A DNA stretch of 64,000 bases from an uncultured Collinsella sp. (GCA_900542945.1 UQPI01000005.1:1-64000), one strand, 5' to 3'. Counted from the stretch's first letter, positions 17,814 through 26,371 are shown. Numbers and translations are program-made. Notes: generated by a model from the sequence alone, not told the origin.

Positions 17814-19577
17814 TTACCGCTTGCCGCCGTGGCTGTTGCGCCAGATCTCGCGGCCCAGCATCAACGCCAGCACCAGCGCGCTCACGTAGCCCATAAAGCC
17901 AATGACCGGGATCCCGAACACAACCGGCTCGATGCGCGCGTAGTACACCACCGACGAACCGATAAACAGACCGGCGATCACAATTGCCATCGACATGCGG
18001 TCGATAATTCCACCCAGCTGTCGCAGTGCCTTATCGCTGCTCATGATCTGCGTGTTCACCTTAAGCTGGCCGCGCGTGAGCATGCGCGACGCCAAGCCCA
18101 GATACTCGGCCGCCTCGAGCGAACCCTTGGCAGCACGATAGCTGCTCGCGGCAAAATCGCGCCCCATATCGCGCACGCGCGCATAGGTGCTTTTCTCGTT
18201 TTTGATGTGCGTCTGGATGATCTGGATCATGTTGACGTTGGGCATGTACTCGGTCAGCAGACCCTCGAGCGTCACCATGCCGCGGGCGAACATCGTCACC
18301 ACGCTCGGCAGCTCAACGTCATTTTTGCGCGCCAGATTGAGCAGCGAGGTCAAAAACTCGCCGATATCCAGGTCCTTAAGATCGAGCCCCGCAAAGTCGG
18401 CAACGATAAAGTCCAAGTCGGACAAAAAGGCCGAATGGTCGAGTTCGGCCGAATCGCCGCGCGTCACGGCAAAGCGCATAAGCGAATCCTTGAGCTTGGG
18501 CACGTCGCCCTCGGCCACGGCAAAGATCATATCCTTGACGATACCGCGGTCGTGGCTCGACATGCGCCCAACCATGCCCAGGTCGATAAAGTAGACGATG
18601 CCGTCCTTGAGGATGATGTTTCCCGCATGCGGGTCGGCATGGAAAAAGCCGTCGTCGAGCACCTGCGTCGAATAGTCCTCGACAATCGCCGAGCCGATCT
18701 TTTCTAGGTCATAGCCCTCGGCCACCAGGCGTTCGGGATCGGCAATCGAGATGCCGTCGACGTAATCCATGACCACGACATGCTCGGTGCACAGATCCAG
18801 ATAGGACTTGGGGCACGTCACGCCATGGACGCTCTTATGGAACTCATAGAAATCGTTGAGGTTTTTAGCCTCGGCTAAAAAGTTGGTCTCCTCGCGAAAC
18901 GAGGCCCACAGCTCCTCGACGACGGCATGTAAGTCAACAAACTGGTCGGTGTTGACGAATTTGGAAACGATGCGCACCACCGAACGGATGATGTCGATGT
19001 CCTGCGCCATGACCTGCTGCGCGCCGGGGCGCTGCACCTTAACGGCCACGTCCTCGCCGGTCACCAGGCGGGCACGGTGAACTTGCGCAAGAGAAGCGCT
19101 TCCGAGCGGATTGGGGTCGATCGCGTCGAACATCTGCCCCAAGCGCTGGCCGTACTCCTCTTCCAAACAGCGGAGCACCACCTCATACGGCACCGGCTCT
19201 ACGTCGGAGCGCAGGCGACGGAGCTCGTCGCAAAACCGCTGCGGCAAAATCTCGGAGCGGTTAGCCAGAATCTGCCCCATCTTGACGAACATGGGGCCGA
19301 GCTCTTCGAGCAAGCGGCGTAGGCGCACCGGCGTGAGGTTATCCCACACGCGATACTTTTTGATCAGGCGAACGATCTGCCCAATGCGCTCGCGACGACC
19401 TGCCGGCGTGAGCTGGTATTCCTCATCCGGCGCCATCGCGTCGGGCTCCTCGGGGACCATATCGACAGCGCGCGGCTTCTTGCGAGCGCCCGAGACGGCG
19501 GCCTCGACCTCGTCGACAACCGCCGCCTCGTCACCCAAAGGATCTAGATTGTTGTAATCGGTGGTGGAATCTGCCAT
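17814..19577 (-). CDS. ABC1/AarF/UbiB-family atypical protein kinase
   Basis: This 587-residue protein has the UbiB kinase-like fold. Visible features: a family KxGQ-type segment (LGPMFVKMGQILANRSEILP, about residue 90), an Ala-rich nucleotide loop with SASLAQVHRA (about 160) and the lysine in VAVKVQRPG. The catalytic-loop equivalent is FFHADPHAGNI (about residue 315), and DLGM replaces DFG. The last 60 residues form two membrane helices (SMAIVIAGLFIGSSVVYYAR; GFMGYVSALVLALMLG). UbiB proteins are ATPases linked to isoprenoid-quinone or membrane-lipid handling; the exact role in this lineage is not known. It starts eight bases after the phasin-like gene and has no independent ribosome-binding site, so the two are probably translated together. 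Confidence 0.9.
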   Translation of the reverse strand: MADSTTDYNNLDPLGDEAAVVDEVEAAVSGARKKPRAVDMVPEEPDAMAPDEEYQLTPAGRRERIGQIVRLIKKYRVWDNLTPVRLRRLLEELGPMFVKMGQILANRSEILPQRFCDELRRLRSDVEPVPYEVVLRCLEEEYGQRLGQMFDAIDPNPLGSASLAQVHRARLVTGEDVAVKVQRPGAQQVMAQDIDIIRSVVRIVSKFVNTDQFVDLHAVVEELWASFREETNFLAEAKNLNDFYEFHKSVHGVTCPKSYLDLCTEHVVVMDYVDGISIADPERLVAEGYDLEKIGSAIVEDYSTQVLDDGFFHADPHAGNIILKDGIVYFIDLGMVGRMSSHDRGIVKDMIFAVAEGDVPKLKDSLMRFAVTRGDSAELDHSAFLSDLDFIVADFAGLDLKDLDIGEFLTSLLNLARKNDVELPSVVTMFARGMVTLEGLLTEYMPNVNMIQIIQTHIKNEKSTYARVRDMGRDFAASSYRAAKGSLEAAEYLGLASRMLTRGQLKVNTQIMSSDKALRQLGGIIDRMSMAIVIAGLFIGSSVVYYARIEPVVFGIPVIGFMGYVSALVLALMLGREIWRNSHGGKR

Positions 19578-19585
19578 CTGCGCTG

Positions 19586-20002
19586 CTACTCGGCCTCTTC
19601 GGCGTCCTCTGCGTCGTCGGGCTCAACGGACTCGACGGGCACCGAAGTCACGTTGTCCTCGACCGAATCGACGATGTCGCGCACGTGGGCCAAAAAGGCC
19701 GTGCGCTCGCGGGCGGTCATAACGCGGACACGGGCCAGGATGAGCTCGTCGAGCACACGCTGTGCCGCAGTCTCGCCCTGCATGCCCAGGCGCTCGGTCA
19801 GGTCGGAGATAGTGCCACCCGCCTGCTCGAACATGTAGGACACGCTGCGGGCGATATCGGGGGCACCGGCGTCCTTGCGCACCTGCTCACCCTTGGTGCC
19901 CAGGTCGTCGAGAACTTTCTTGCTACCCTCGACGGCAACGGCGGCGGCGCCGAAGCCCACGTTGATGGCGCCGTTAACAAGCTGATCGAGTTTCATAACC
20001 AT
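19586..20002 (-). CDS. Phasin-like helical protein
   Basis: This 138-residue, all-helical, acidic-tailed protein starts MVMKLDQLVNGAINVGFGAA. An amphipathic N-terminal helix (INVGFGAAAVAVEGSKKVLD) is followed by long charged helices, and the tail is Asp/Glu-rich (VEPDDAEDAEEAE). The shape and the pairing with a UbiB kinase match small phasin-superfamily proteins that sit on membranes or granules. The function is unproven; it may recruit or regulate the UbiB protein encoded next. I chose the ATG at 20002 because GGAG is six bases upstream; the longer frame would need a TTG. Confidence 0.68.
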   Translation of the reverse strand: MVMKLDQLVNGAINVGFGAAAVAVEGSKKVLDDLGTKGEQVRKDAGAPDIARSVSYMFEQAGGTISDLTERLGMQGETAAQRVLDELILARVRVMTARERTAFLAHVRDIVDSVEDNVTSVPVESVEPDDAEDAEEAE

Positions 20003-20073
20003 GGTTGGCTCCAATCATGAACAACTGCATTGGCCTTCTTGTACCCAAGATTGAAAGAAAGCGACAAAGCGTT

Positions 20074-21597
20074 TTATCTCACATTGTCGTTCATCGCAAA
20101 GGAGTTCTTCATGGCACAGCTCGTGGTGTAGAGCACCTTGCCCAACAGGGCATCGGTCTCCACGCGCACAAGCTCGGCAAAGGCCTCGTTGGCGCGGGCG
20201 AGCTCGGCAGGCACCTCGGCCTCGGGCAGCGCGGCTACGACAGCGTCAACGTCGTGAATCTGCTTGTGACCCATGCCGCCGACCTTCTCCTGGTAGTCCT
20301 CGACGGCGCGACCGCACTCGTGGAAACGGACATCGGCCAGGGCGCCGATCAGGCGGTTGGCCCAATAGAAATTCTCGGACGTCACGCGAGCCTGCGTGTC
20401 GGCATAGTACTCGGGCATGGTCTCGACATTGGCGTATAGCGGGACGAGCGCGTTAAACGAGTTGGAGCCAAACGCCATCCACTGCACGGCGCGATACGCC
20501 GGCTGCGCATAGGGGCGCAGCTGCAGCACGGCGAGCTGGCTGTTGCGGTTGATGCCGATGGGGCGATAGGCGCCGCGCGTGGCGGGCGTACCCTTGCTGC
20601 CGTAGCAGTCGTACTCCGTGCCCTGGTAGTGGCTGGAGAGCACGTACTTGATGTCCTCGATGGTCACCTTGCGCTCGGGCACGCGGCTCCAGGGGATGTC
20701 GTCGCTCTCGGGCGTGTAGTCGGCGTCGGGACCGTCCCACACATCGCTGGGGTTGAGGCAGCGCTGCATGTACCAGGCGCGCGGCGTGTTATAGACGTGG
20801 TCGCTGTCGCTGTGCGAGCCAAAGGCCTCGCGCGGGTTAAAGACCGTCGCCGGACCGTCGCCCTCGACGCCCGGCGTCAGGTCCAGATGCCACTCGGCCA
20901 TCCAGGCGCGCAGGTCGGCAGAGCACATGTGGTCGGCCTGGGCGCCCTCGGCGTCGTCCAGGTCAAAGCTGTCGATACCCAGCTGGTTGGGCATGGTCAC
21001 ATAGGCGTCATCGGGCACGCGCTTGGCGATCCAATGGTGGCCGCCGATGGTCTCGAGCCACCAGATCTCGTCCACGTCGCTAAAGGCGATGCCGTTGTTC
21101 TCGTAGGTGCCGTAGCGCTCGAGCAGGTCGCCCAGGATACGAACGCCGTCGCGGGCAGACTTGGCGTACGGCAAGACCAGGGTCACCATGTCCTCCTCAC
21201 CCAAACCGCCGGGCTGTGCCGGCACATAGCCGTCCTCGCCCTCGTTGCCTTTGGCGGGCACATAGTCCACAAGCGGATCGGCGCCGCGGACGCGCTCGTT
21301 GGTGGTGAGCGTCTCGGTTGCGGACATGCCAACGTTGAGCTCGTTGAAACCGGCCTCGGCCCAAATGCCATGACCCGGAATAACGTCGGGGACGCTTGTG
21401 TAACGCATGGGATTGTCGGGCAGCTCAACGGTCAGGTGGCTCAGGACGCTCGTGTAGACGCGTGGCTGCTCGTCGGGATGCACCACGCGCATGCGCTTGG
21501 GCTCAAACACCCCGTTGGACGAGTCCTCGTTGCGGGCGACAAGCGTCGACCCGTCGTAGCTCGCGTTCTTACCAACCAAAATCGTTGTGCACGGCAT
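20074..21597 (-). CDS. C69 family dipeptidase (PepD-like)
   Basis: This 507-residue protein starts MPCTTILVGKNASYDGSTLV. In the C69 N-terminal-nucleophile hydrolases, a cysteine near the start becomes the N-terminal nucleophile after processing; here it is residue 3. The ARNEDS segment and the later HHWIAKRVPDDAY and GAYRPIGINRNSQL follow the family pattern. It probably cleaves dipeptides in the cytoplasm during amino-acid use. AAGGAGG is six bases before the ATG at 21597; a second ATG two codons upstream overlaps that site and is unlikely. It is followed by the phasin-like/UbiB pair on the same strand after 70 bases. Confidence 0.9.
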   Translation of the reverse strand: MPCTTILVGKNASYDGSTLVARNEDSSNGVFEPKRMRVVHPDEQPRVYTSVLSHLTVELPDNPMRYTSVPDVIPGHGIWAEAGFNELNVGMSATETLTTNERVRGADPLVDYVPAKGNEGEDGYVPAQPGGLGEEDMVTLVLPYAKSARDGVRILGDLLERYGTYENNGIAFSDVDEIWWLETIGGHHWIAKRVPDDAYVTMPNQLGIDSFDLDDAEGAQADHMCSADLRAWMAEWHLDLTPGVEGDGPATVFNPREAFGSHSDSDHVYNTPRAWYMQRCLNPSDVWDGPDADYTPESDDIPWSRVPERKVTIEDIKYVLSSHYQGTEYDCYGSKGTPATRGAYRPIGINRNSQLAVLQLRPYAQPAYRAVQWMAFGSNSFNALVPLYANVETMPEYYADTQARVTSENFYWANRLIGALADVRFHECGRAVEDYQEKVGGMGHKQIHDVDAVVAALPEAEVPAELARANEAFAELVRVETDALLGKVLYTTSCAMKNSFAMNDNVR

Positions 21598-21695
21598 GCG
21601 CATCCTCCTTGAGCGAAGAAATCAAACGGTAACAGTGTATCGCTTCGGCGCAAAAAGGGCGAAACCGCGACCCCTCGGGACCCCCTCGGGACCCT

Positions 21696-21925
21696 GTGGT
21701 CAAAAAACGCCAAATATGAGTACTGTCACCAATTTAGTAGCAGCAAATTTCCTTGTAATAGGTGCCGAAAATCCCCATTTGTCCAAAAACAAGACAACGT
21801 TACTCCCCATAGGTTCAATAAAATGGGCTTCCTAGCGAGAATGAATATCGCTAGGAAGCCCAAAAGACATAAAACATATGTGACTATCTTGGCAACAGTA
21901 CTCATATTTGACGTTTTTTGACCAC
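21696..21925. repeat. Palindromic element D with 31-bp terminal inverted repeats
   Basis: 21696-21726 and 21895-21925 are inverted repeats that match at 30 of 31 bases (GTGGTCAAAAAACGYCAAAT...). The 168 bases between are AT-richer than their surroundings and include a second perfect 15-bp stem, 21824-21838 with 21848-21862. The element fills most of the gap between the C69 gene and folD. No coding potential and no transposase. Confidence 0.75.
21817..21862 (-). terminator. folD terminator inside element D
   Basis: On the minus strand TGGGCTTCCTAGCGA pairs with TCGCTAGGAAGCCCA around a 9-nt loop and is followed by TTTTATT. It lies about 100 bases beyond the folD stop codon. Confidence 0.8.
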
Positions 21926-21962
21926 GTGGTATATCGCTAACCCCTCAAACAGTCCAAAGCGC

Positions 21963-22817
21963 CTATTTCGATGCGCGCTCCGACGCCTCAATCACATGTT
22001 TAGCGAGAATCGCCGTCGTTACAGCGCCCACGCCACCCGGCACGGGAGTAATTGCGCCAACGATCGGCTCCACAGCATCAAAATCGACGTCGCCGACCAG
22101 CTTGCCGGCGGCCTCGTCCCAGTTAATACCCACATCGATGATCGTCTGGCCCTCGCGAACCGCATCCGCGCCAATCGTGTGCGCACGTCCAACCGCGGCA
22201 ACAACAATGTCGGCAGAACAGCACTCGGCAGCCAAGTCGCGCGTATGCGTATGGCACGTCGTCACTGTGGCATTGCGAGCCGTAAGCATGGCGGCAACGG
22301 GACGGCCAATTACCAGCGATCGACCGACGACCGCGACCTTGGCCCCATCCAGCTCAACGCCATAATGGTCCAGCAACGCCAGCACGGCCTCGGCCGTGCA
22401 AGGAGCAAAGCCCTCGCCACGACCCGAAAGCGCGGTGAGCAGCGAGACAGGTGTCATGGAGTCAACATCTTCGGCGGGATCGAGTGCCGTGGCAACCGCA
22501 TCCTCGTCAAGCCCAGCGGGCAACGGACGAAACATCAGGCATCCGTGAACAGTCGAATCGGCATTGATGCCCTCGATAGCCGCGATCAGCTCGTCTTGCG
22601 AAACATCGGCAGGAAGCAAAACGCGACGAGCCTCGATGCCAACCTTCTCGCAGCGCTTGAGGGCGCCGCGCTCGTAGGACAGGTCGTCCTCGCGCTCGCC
22701 CACGCGCACGATAGCAAGCGTCGGAACAACGCCGCGCTCGCGCAGAACAGCACAACGATCGGCAAGCTTCTCAGTCAACGCGCGGGCGACGGGAGCGCCC
22801 TTCAACAGCTCTGCCAT
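21963..22817 (-). CDS. folD: FolD-type methylenetetrahydrofolate dehydrogenase; cyclohydrolase residues lost
   Basis: This 284-residue protein has both FolD domains: catalytic motifs FRPLPAGLDEDAV and a Rossmann NAD(P) site (VGRSLVIGRPVAAML, about residue 160; VIVDVGIN-type TIIDVGINWDEA; ITPVPGGVGAVTTAIL near the end). Aligned to E. coli FolD, Tyr50 is kept (LSYERGALKRC) but the catalytic Lys54 is Ala, and Gln98 of VQLPLP is Phe (MFRPLP). The aspartate of the DVD motif is kept. Lys54 is known to be essential for the cyclohydrolase step, so this enzyme is probably dehydrogenase only. The adjacent fchA supplies a separate cyclohydrolase. The ATG at 22817 has AGAGGGGA upstream; upstream in-frame sequence is not FolD-like. 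It starts two bases after the fchA stop, so the genes are translationally coupled. Confidence 0.93.
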   Translation of the reverse strand: MAELLKGAPVARALTEKLADRCAVLRERGVVPTLAIVRVGEREDDLSYERGALKRCEKVGIEARRVLLPADVSQDELIAAIEGINADSTVHGCLMFRPLPAGLDEDAVATALDPAEDVDSMTPVSLLTALSGRGEGFAPCTAEAVLALLDHYGVELDGAKVAVVGRSLVIGRPVAAMLTARNATVTTCHTHTRDLAAECCSADIVVAAVGRAHTIGADAVREGQTIIDVGINWDEAAGKLVGDVDFDAVEPIVGAITPVPGGVGAVTTAILAKHVIEASERASK

Positions 22818-22819
22818 GG

Positions 22820-23452
22820 CTATCCCCTCTTCCTTGCGGCATCGGCGGCACGGCGGGCCAGTGCATCGGCGCGCGGCAACCACGTATCCAGCAGCTCATC
22901 GCACGCCGCCTCGAGCTCCTCGGCGCGTGCCCGGTCTTTCATAGACGTGGTGTTGGCAAAGAGCGTCAGGCTCGCTCCCTGCATGGCGGCGCGGCAGAAC
23001 ACGGCACCGCAGGCCACGTCGGACAGCAACTGTCGGGAGCCCTTGCCTGCCATGTCCTCGAGCAGCGCCAGTGCGCGGCCGCAGGCATCCATGATCCGAT
23101 ACGGTGGCATGGCGGCCACGTGCAACGCGTCCTGGATCGCCGCAGGTCGAGCCGGGTCCTCACGCGAAATACCGTACGCCGCGGACACCTGGCCGTACGC
23201 ACGAACGTCCTCGGCAACCAGACCCACAAGTTCCTGCGCCAACTCATCCGCCTGGGCAAATGCGCGCGTCAGATCGTCTGCGCGATCGGAAAGCACGGGA
23301 TTGGTCGCCCCATAGCGAGCGACCATCCCGCACAGCGAGGCTCCCAGCGCGCCCACAAAGGCGCTCGCGCTGCCGCCGCCGGGAACCGGCTCGCGCGCGG
23401 CAAGCGCTTGGGCAAACTCGCGACAGGTTTTATCCATCATCTCTTGGCTCAT
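22820..23452 (-). CDS. fchA: FchA-type cyclodeaminase/cyclohydrolase (methenyltetrahydrofolate cyclohydrolase)
   Basis: This 210-residue helical protein has the family start REPVPGGGSASAFVGALGAS (about residues 19-38), with the conserved glycine-rich turn. It opens N5,N10-methenyltetrahydrofolate to 10-formyl-tetrahydrofolate, or the reverse, in one-carbon metabolism. The related formiminotetrahydrofolate cyclodeaminase is an alternative, but no FTCD transferase domain is present and the neighbour is folD. The start at 23452 (MSQEMMDKTC) has AGAGGTG upstream; the longer frame to 23557 crosses a terminator and is rejected. Together with fhs at 38438-40105 it completes formate to methylene-tetrahydrofolate. 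Confidence 0.88.
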   Translation of the reverse strand: MSQEMMDKTCREFAQALAAREPVPGGGSASAFVGALGASLCGMVARYGATNPVLSDRADDLTRAFAQADELAQELVGLVAEDVRAYGQVSAAYGISREDPARPAAIQDALHVAAMPPYRIMDACGRALALLEDMAGKGSRQLLSDVACGAVFCRAAMQGASLTLFANTTSMKDRARAEELEAACDELLDTWLPRADALARRAADAARKRG

Positions 23453-23500
23453 CGAAACACCTCTGCCCACCGCGCCGGCCACCACGAGCCGCACGCATAA

Positions 23501-23541
23501 TAAAAAATGGGACAACGACGCCAGGAAGCGGTTGTCCCATT
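23501..23541 (-). terminator. Terminator of the zinc-ribbon protein gene
   Basis: On the minus strand AATGGGACAAC and GTTGTCCCATT form an 11-bp perfect stem followed by TTTTTATTAT. It separates the zinc-ribbon gene from fchA-folD, so fchA needs its own promoter in the 50 bases that follow. Confidence 0.85.
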
Positions 23542-23637
23542 CATCGATCTTATCCAAGCCAGTCTAGCCCATAAGACAAAGACTGTCAGGAGCTCTGGCT
23601 ATCGGCGTTTCCGATTGCCGGCTATAGACACAGCTGC

Positions 23638-24477
23638 CTAGTCCACCTGGAATGTCGGCAGCAGCGTGTCGATAATCTTGGAGCCCATGTCACGGTTTGC
23701 GGTCGAGTACTCTAAATGCGCCGTGGCAATCGTCGAATCTGTGACAATCGTCTTTTCGTAAATGATCGTATCGCCCTCGCGCCACGAAACCACGTACCAG
23801 TTGTCGCCCTCTGCGGTATAAAGGTCGGCCTTGCCCGAGGTGTCCTTATCGACGAACATCTCGTGTGCAGTTTCGTCGTTAATGTTGACGAAGCCAAACA
23901 GGTTGATCACAAACCCCGTCTCCGGATCCTCATACCTAGTGCCGCTGCCGCTGGGAGTATCAGCCATCTCAAATCGATTGGGAATCGACATGCTATAAGG
24001 ATGCATGTCGTTCGTGTACGTATGCACGTCGGTCAGGTAATCGTCCGAATCGCCCGAACCGTAGTATGCCGACTCGTCCTCGGGAACGGCCTCGTCATCG
24101 GACGACGAGGGTTCCTTGGGCTTGGACTTGTCGCTCTTCTTCTTGGCAGAAGAGTCTTTCTCGTCCGAAGACCCGGTATCGACCACCGAAATCTGCGTGC
24201 CGGAGCTCTTTGACCCGTTGAGCACTGTAAGCGCAAACACCGTGCCACCCCCGAGGAGTACCACGGCGGCACACGCCACCGCGATGACAATCGGCGCCTT
24301 GCTCTTGGGCTTTTGAGGCGCAGGCGCGACCGGCGGCATCGATTGGGTTAAGCCCGGGGCAGGGGAAGAACCAGCGCCCGTAGGCGTCGGCGCGGAGCCA
24401 CCCGCAAGCGACGCCCCGCAATGCGTGCAAAACGTCGATCCATCAGGCACTTGCTGTCCGCATTTTTGACAGAACAT
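23638..24477 (-). CDS. Zinc-ribbon single-pass membrane protein with extracytoplasmic domain
   Basis: This 279-residue protein begins MFCQKCGQQVPDGSTFCTHC, a zinc ribbon with two CxxC pairs. A Pro/Ala-rich spacer, one membrane helix (APIVIAVACAAVVLLGGGTV, about residues 63-85), a Ser/Lys/Asp-rich linker and a C-terminal domain of about 130 residues follow. The C-terminal domain starts YTNDMHPYSMSIPNRFEMAD, a pattern seen in small beta-rich lipoprotein-like domains. The product should have a cytoplasmic ribbon and an outside domain. The function is unknown. A paralogous design is seen at 36002-38038. AAAGG precedes the ATG. Confidence 0.78.
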   Translation of the reverse strand: MFCQKCGQQVPDGSTFCTHCGASLAGGSAPTPTGAGSSPAPGLTQSMPPVAPAPQKPKSKAPIVIAVACAAVVLLGGGTVFALTVLNGSKSSGTQISVVDTGSSDEKDSSAKKKSDKSKPKEPSSSDDEAVPEDESAYYGSGDSDDYLTDVHTYTNDMHPYSMSIPNRFEMADTPSGSGTRYEDPETGFVINLFGFVNINDETAHEMFVDKDTSGKADLYTAEGDNWYVVSWREGDTIIYEKTIVTDSTIATAHLEYSTANRDMGSKIIDTLLPTFQVD

Positions 24478-24840
24478 CGTTCGACCTTTCGTGGTTTAGC
24501 TTTTGTCACAGCCAAGTCTAAAACCTTAAGCCGGCATCGCTGTTGCGCAACATTGGGAGCATCAACCAAGCCGCACGCTTGCCCAGCGCCAGGCTCACCT
24601 TGCGGCAAGCCCGCACACGCAAACATGGGACACATGGCCCACCTTTCGAGACTCCCGGGCAGCACAAGCTGGGGCATATCTATAAGTAAGGAACCCGTTG
24701 GGGCACGGCCGCGCAACGGCCACAAGCGATGAACGGAGGCATAAGCCGCACGGTACACAGAGACATCCGCCGCCAGCGCAATCAGTACCCCAACAGCATG
24801 CGGCGCCGTGATGTCATCGGCAGACAAGGAGGACGCCATC
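24478..24840. other. Intergenic region with the leader of lipoprotein gene 1
   Basis: No convincing gene in these 363 bases. The left part should hold the minus-strand promoter of the zinc-ribbon gene. At 24625-24643 lies ATGGGACACATGGCCCACC, an imperfect palindrome found again upstream of the paralogous lipoprotein at 25583-25601. The distance to the start codon is 197 bases here and 72 bases there. Confidence 0.5.
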
Positions 24841-25446
24841 ATGAAGAAAAAGACCCTATCGATCCTTTCCCTCTGCATCGCCCTCTTTGCCGCATTTGCC
24901 CTTGTCGGCTGCGGCGGGAGCGCATCGGGCGGGGGCGGCAGCGCCACCAAGAGCGAGAGCAAGGAAAAGGCCCCCGTCGCCAAGAAGACCGACTTCATCT
25001 GGTTTAAGGTCGAGATGCCCGAGGGCGTCGGCGTAAGCGACTCTGCCGGCAAGAATGCCGATAGGGTCCAGCTCACCTTCCCCGAAGACGAGAACGGCTC
25101 GGCCGATCGCTTTATTCCCGTTTGGAAAAAGGCGCTGACGGCAGAGGAATCCCACGCCGACCAGGCAGAAAAGAAAGGCGATACGTTCCAGTGGAAGGAT
25201 GGCGGGTCCGTCGAGTATAACGGCAGGACGTGGCTCGTCGGAACATACGAGGACAACAGCGGCATCTCAACCATGCTTTTTACCGACGTTGAGCCGGGAA
25301 GCGTCTACATCCTCATCTCGAACCTCGATCTGCACAAGAAAGAAGCCGAGGCACTCCTCAACTCCATCGAGTTCCCCGATGACATGGCAGAAGCAGTTTC
25401 CGAGGCACGCGAAGTCGAGATTTCGAGCATCGAGATCAAGCATTAG
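24841..25446 (+). CDS. Putative lipoprotein (paralogue 1)
   Basis: This 201-residue protein has a lipoprotein signal (MKKKTLSILSLCIALFAAFA then LVGC), so Cys20 or thereabouts is predicted to be lipidated. A Gly/Ser-rich spacer is followed by a domain beginning TDFIWFKVEMPEGVGVSD. That domain has several Trp/Phe strands and ends with a helix (DDMAEAVSEAREVEISSIEI). AAGGAGG lies eight bases before the ATG at 24841, which is why I prefer it over upstream starts. The next gene is a clear paralogue with the same order of motifs, so this is a local duplication. The domain resembles the outside domain of the zinc-ribbon protein at 23638-24477 in size and position. No function can be assigned. Confidence 0.8.
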   Translation: MKKKTLSILSLCIALFAAFALVGCGGSASGGGGSATKSESKEKAPVAKKTDFIWFKVEMPEGVGVSDSAGKNADRVQLTFPEDENGSADRFIPVWKKALTAEESHADQAEKKGDTFQWKDGGSVEYNGRTWLVGTYEDNSGISTMLFTDVEPGSVYILISNLDLHKKEAEALLNSIEFPDDMAEAVSEAREVEISSIEIKH

Positions 25447-25500
25447 GGGGCTCGCACGCAGCATCGCATGCGCAGTCATTAAATGATCGGACGCCCAGCC

Positions 25501-25536
25501 AGGGGAGGATCGGATCGGCCGGCCCTCCCCTCTTTT
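25501..25536 (+). terminator. Terminator after lipoprotein gene 1
   Basis: AGGGGAGG and CCTCCCCT form a stem around a GC-rich loop that can itself fold (CGGATCGGCCG), followed by CTTTTG. Confidence 0.75.
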
Positions 25537-25582
25537 GCGCCCGGACATATTGCCACTTGCCGGCGCAAATCCGGCCCTCAGA

Positions 25583-25601
25583 ATGGGACACATGGCCCAC
25601 C
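25583..25601. repeat. Leader repeat ATGGGACACATGGCCCACC (second copy)
   Basis: Identical 19-mer to 24625-24643, placed upstream of the second lipoprotein gene. The inner GGGACACATGGCCC is an imperfect palindrome and could be an operator kept with each duplicated gene. Confidence 0.6.
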
Positions 25602-25673
25602 CTAGCGAGCCGTCCACGCGTACAGTAAAGACAGGTAATCCATGGGCGGTTACAGATCGAGGAGGACACGACC

Positions 25674-26267
25674 ATGAAAAAGAAGGCCTTTGCGATTCTC
25701 ACCCTCTGCATCAGTCTCTTTGCCGCGGTTGCCCTGGTGGGTTGCGGCGGAAGCGGTGGCGCTACCGGCAGCGGCGGTGGTGGCGGCGCGGAAAAGCCAG
25801 CCGTGGATATGAGGACCGACTTCATTTGGTTTAAGGTCGAGGTCCCCGAGGGCGTCGAGATCACCGACGTTGCCGGCGACACGGCCGACAGGGCCCAGTT
25901 TAAGTTCACCGAGAGCGAGCACGCCAGCGACCGCTTCATCCCCGTCTTCGACTCTGACAAGAACGCCGACGAGCTGTTCGAATACGAGGCAAAGTGGAAG
26001 GCCAGCTTTGAGTGGACCGAGAATGACCCCGTCAAGTACAACGGCAAGACTTGGCGCAACGCTTCCTATACACACTCGGGCGGCGTGACGACTGAGTACT
26101 TCACCGAAGCAGGCGGCGGCAGCGTCTACGTGAGCATCGACAACGTCGAAGAGCACAAGGACGCCGTCGAGACCATGATGAAGTCCCTAGAGTTTGCCGA
26201 CGACATCGCCAAGGCCAAGACCGAAGCCATGGACGTCAAGCTCGACGATATCGAGATTAAGCGCTAA
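25674..26267 (+). CDS. Putative lipoprotein (paralogue 2)
   Basis: This 197-residue protein has signal MKKKAFAILTLCISLFAAVA, then LVGC. The lipidated Cys is followed by a Gly-rich spacer and a domain beginning TDFIWFKVEVPEGVEITD, nearly the same as in paralogue 1. Later motifs match too: ASDRFIPVF, VKYNGKTWRNASY, EFADDIAKAKTEAMDVKLDD. The shared leader repeat shows that the duplication included the promoter region. GAGGAGG lies before the ATG. It is exposed on the outer face of the membrane; no function is known. Confidence 0.8.
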   Translation: MKKKAFAILTLCISLFAAVALVGCGGSGGATGSGGGGGAEKPAVDMRTDFIWFKVEVPEGVEITDVAGDTADRAQFKFTESEHASDRFIPVFDSDKNADELFEYEAKWKASFEWTENDPVKYNGKTWRNASYTHSGGVTTEYFTEAGGGSVYVSIDNVEEHKDAVETMMKSLEFADDIAKAKTEAMDVKLDDIEIKR

Positions 26268-26337
26268 GCGACTGGCGAGCGCAACGGGAAACACGGGCGC
26301 AGCGCAAGCAAGCGACAGTGACCCAGCGCTTCGTACC

Positions 26338-26371
26338 AAGGGAGGGTCGGCTCACCGACCCTCCCTTTCTT
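26338..26371 (+). terminator. Terminator after lipoprotein gene 2
   Basis: AAGGGAGGGTCGG and CCGACCCTCCCTT form a 13-bp perfect stem with a CTCA loop, followed by TCTTATG. Confidence 0.88.

Noticed and set aside
23453..23557. Longer FchA start at 23557
   Set aside because: It would translate through a strong terminator hairpin; MSQEMMDK at 23452 has a clear ribosome-binding site and fits the family.
24348..25274. 308-codon minus-strand frame across the zinc-ribbon start and lipoprotein 1
   Set aside because: It crosses the starts of two well-supported genes and has no ribosome-binding site or recognisable sequence.
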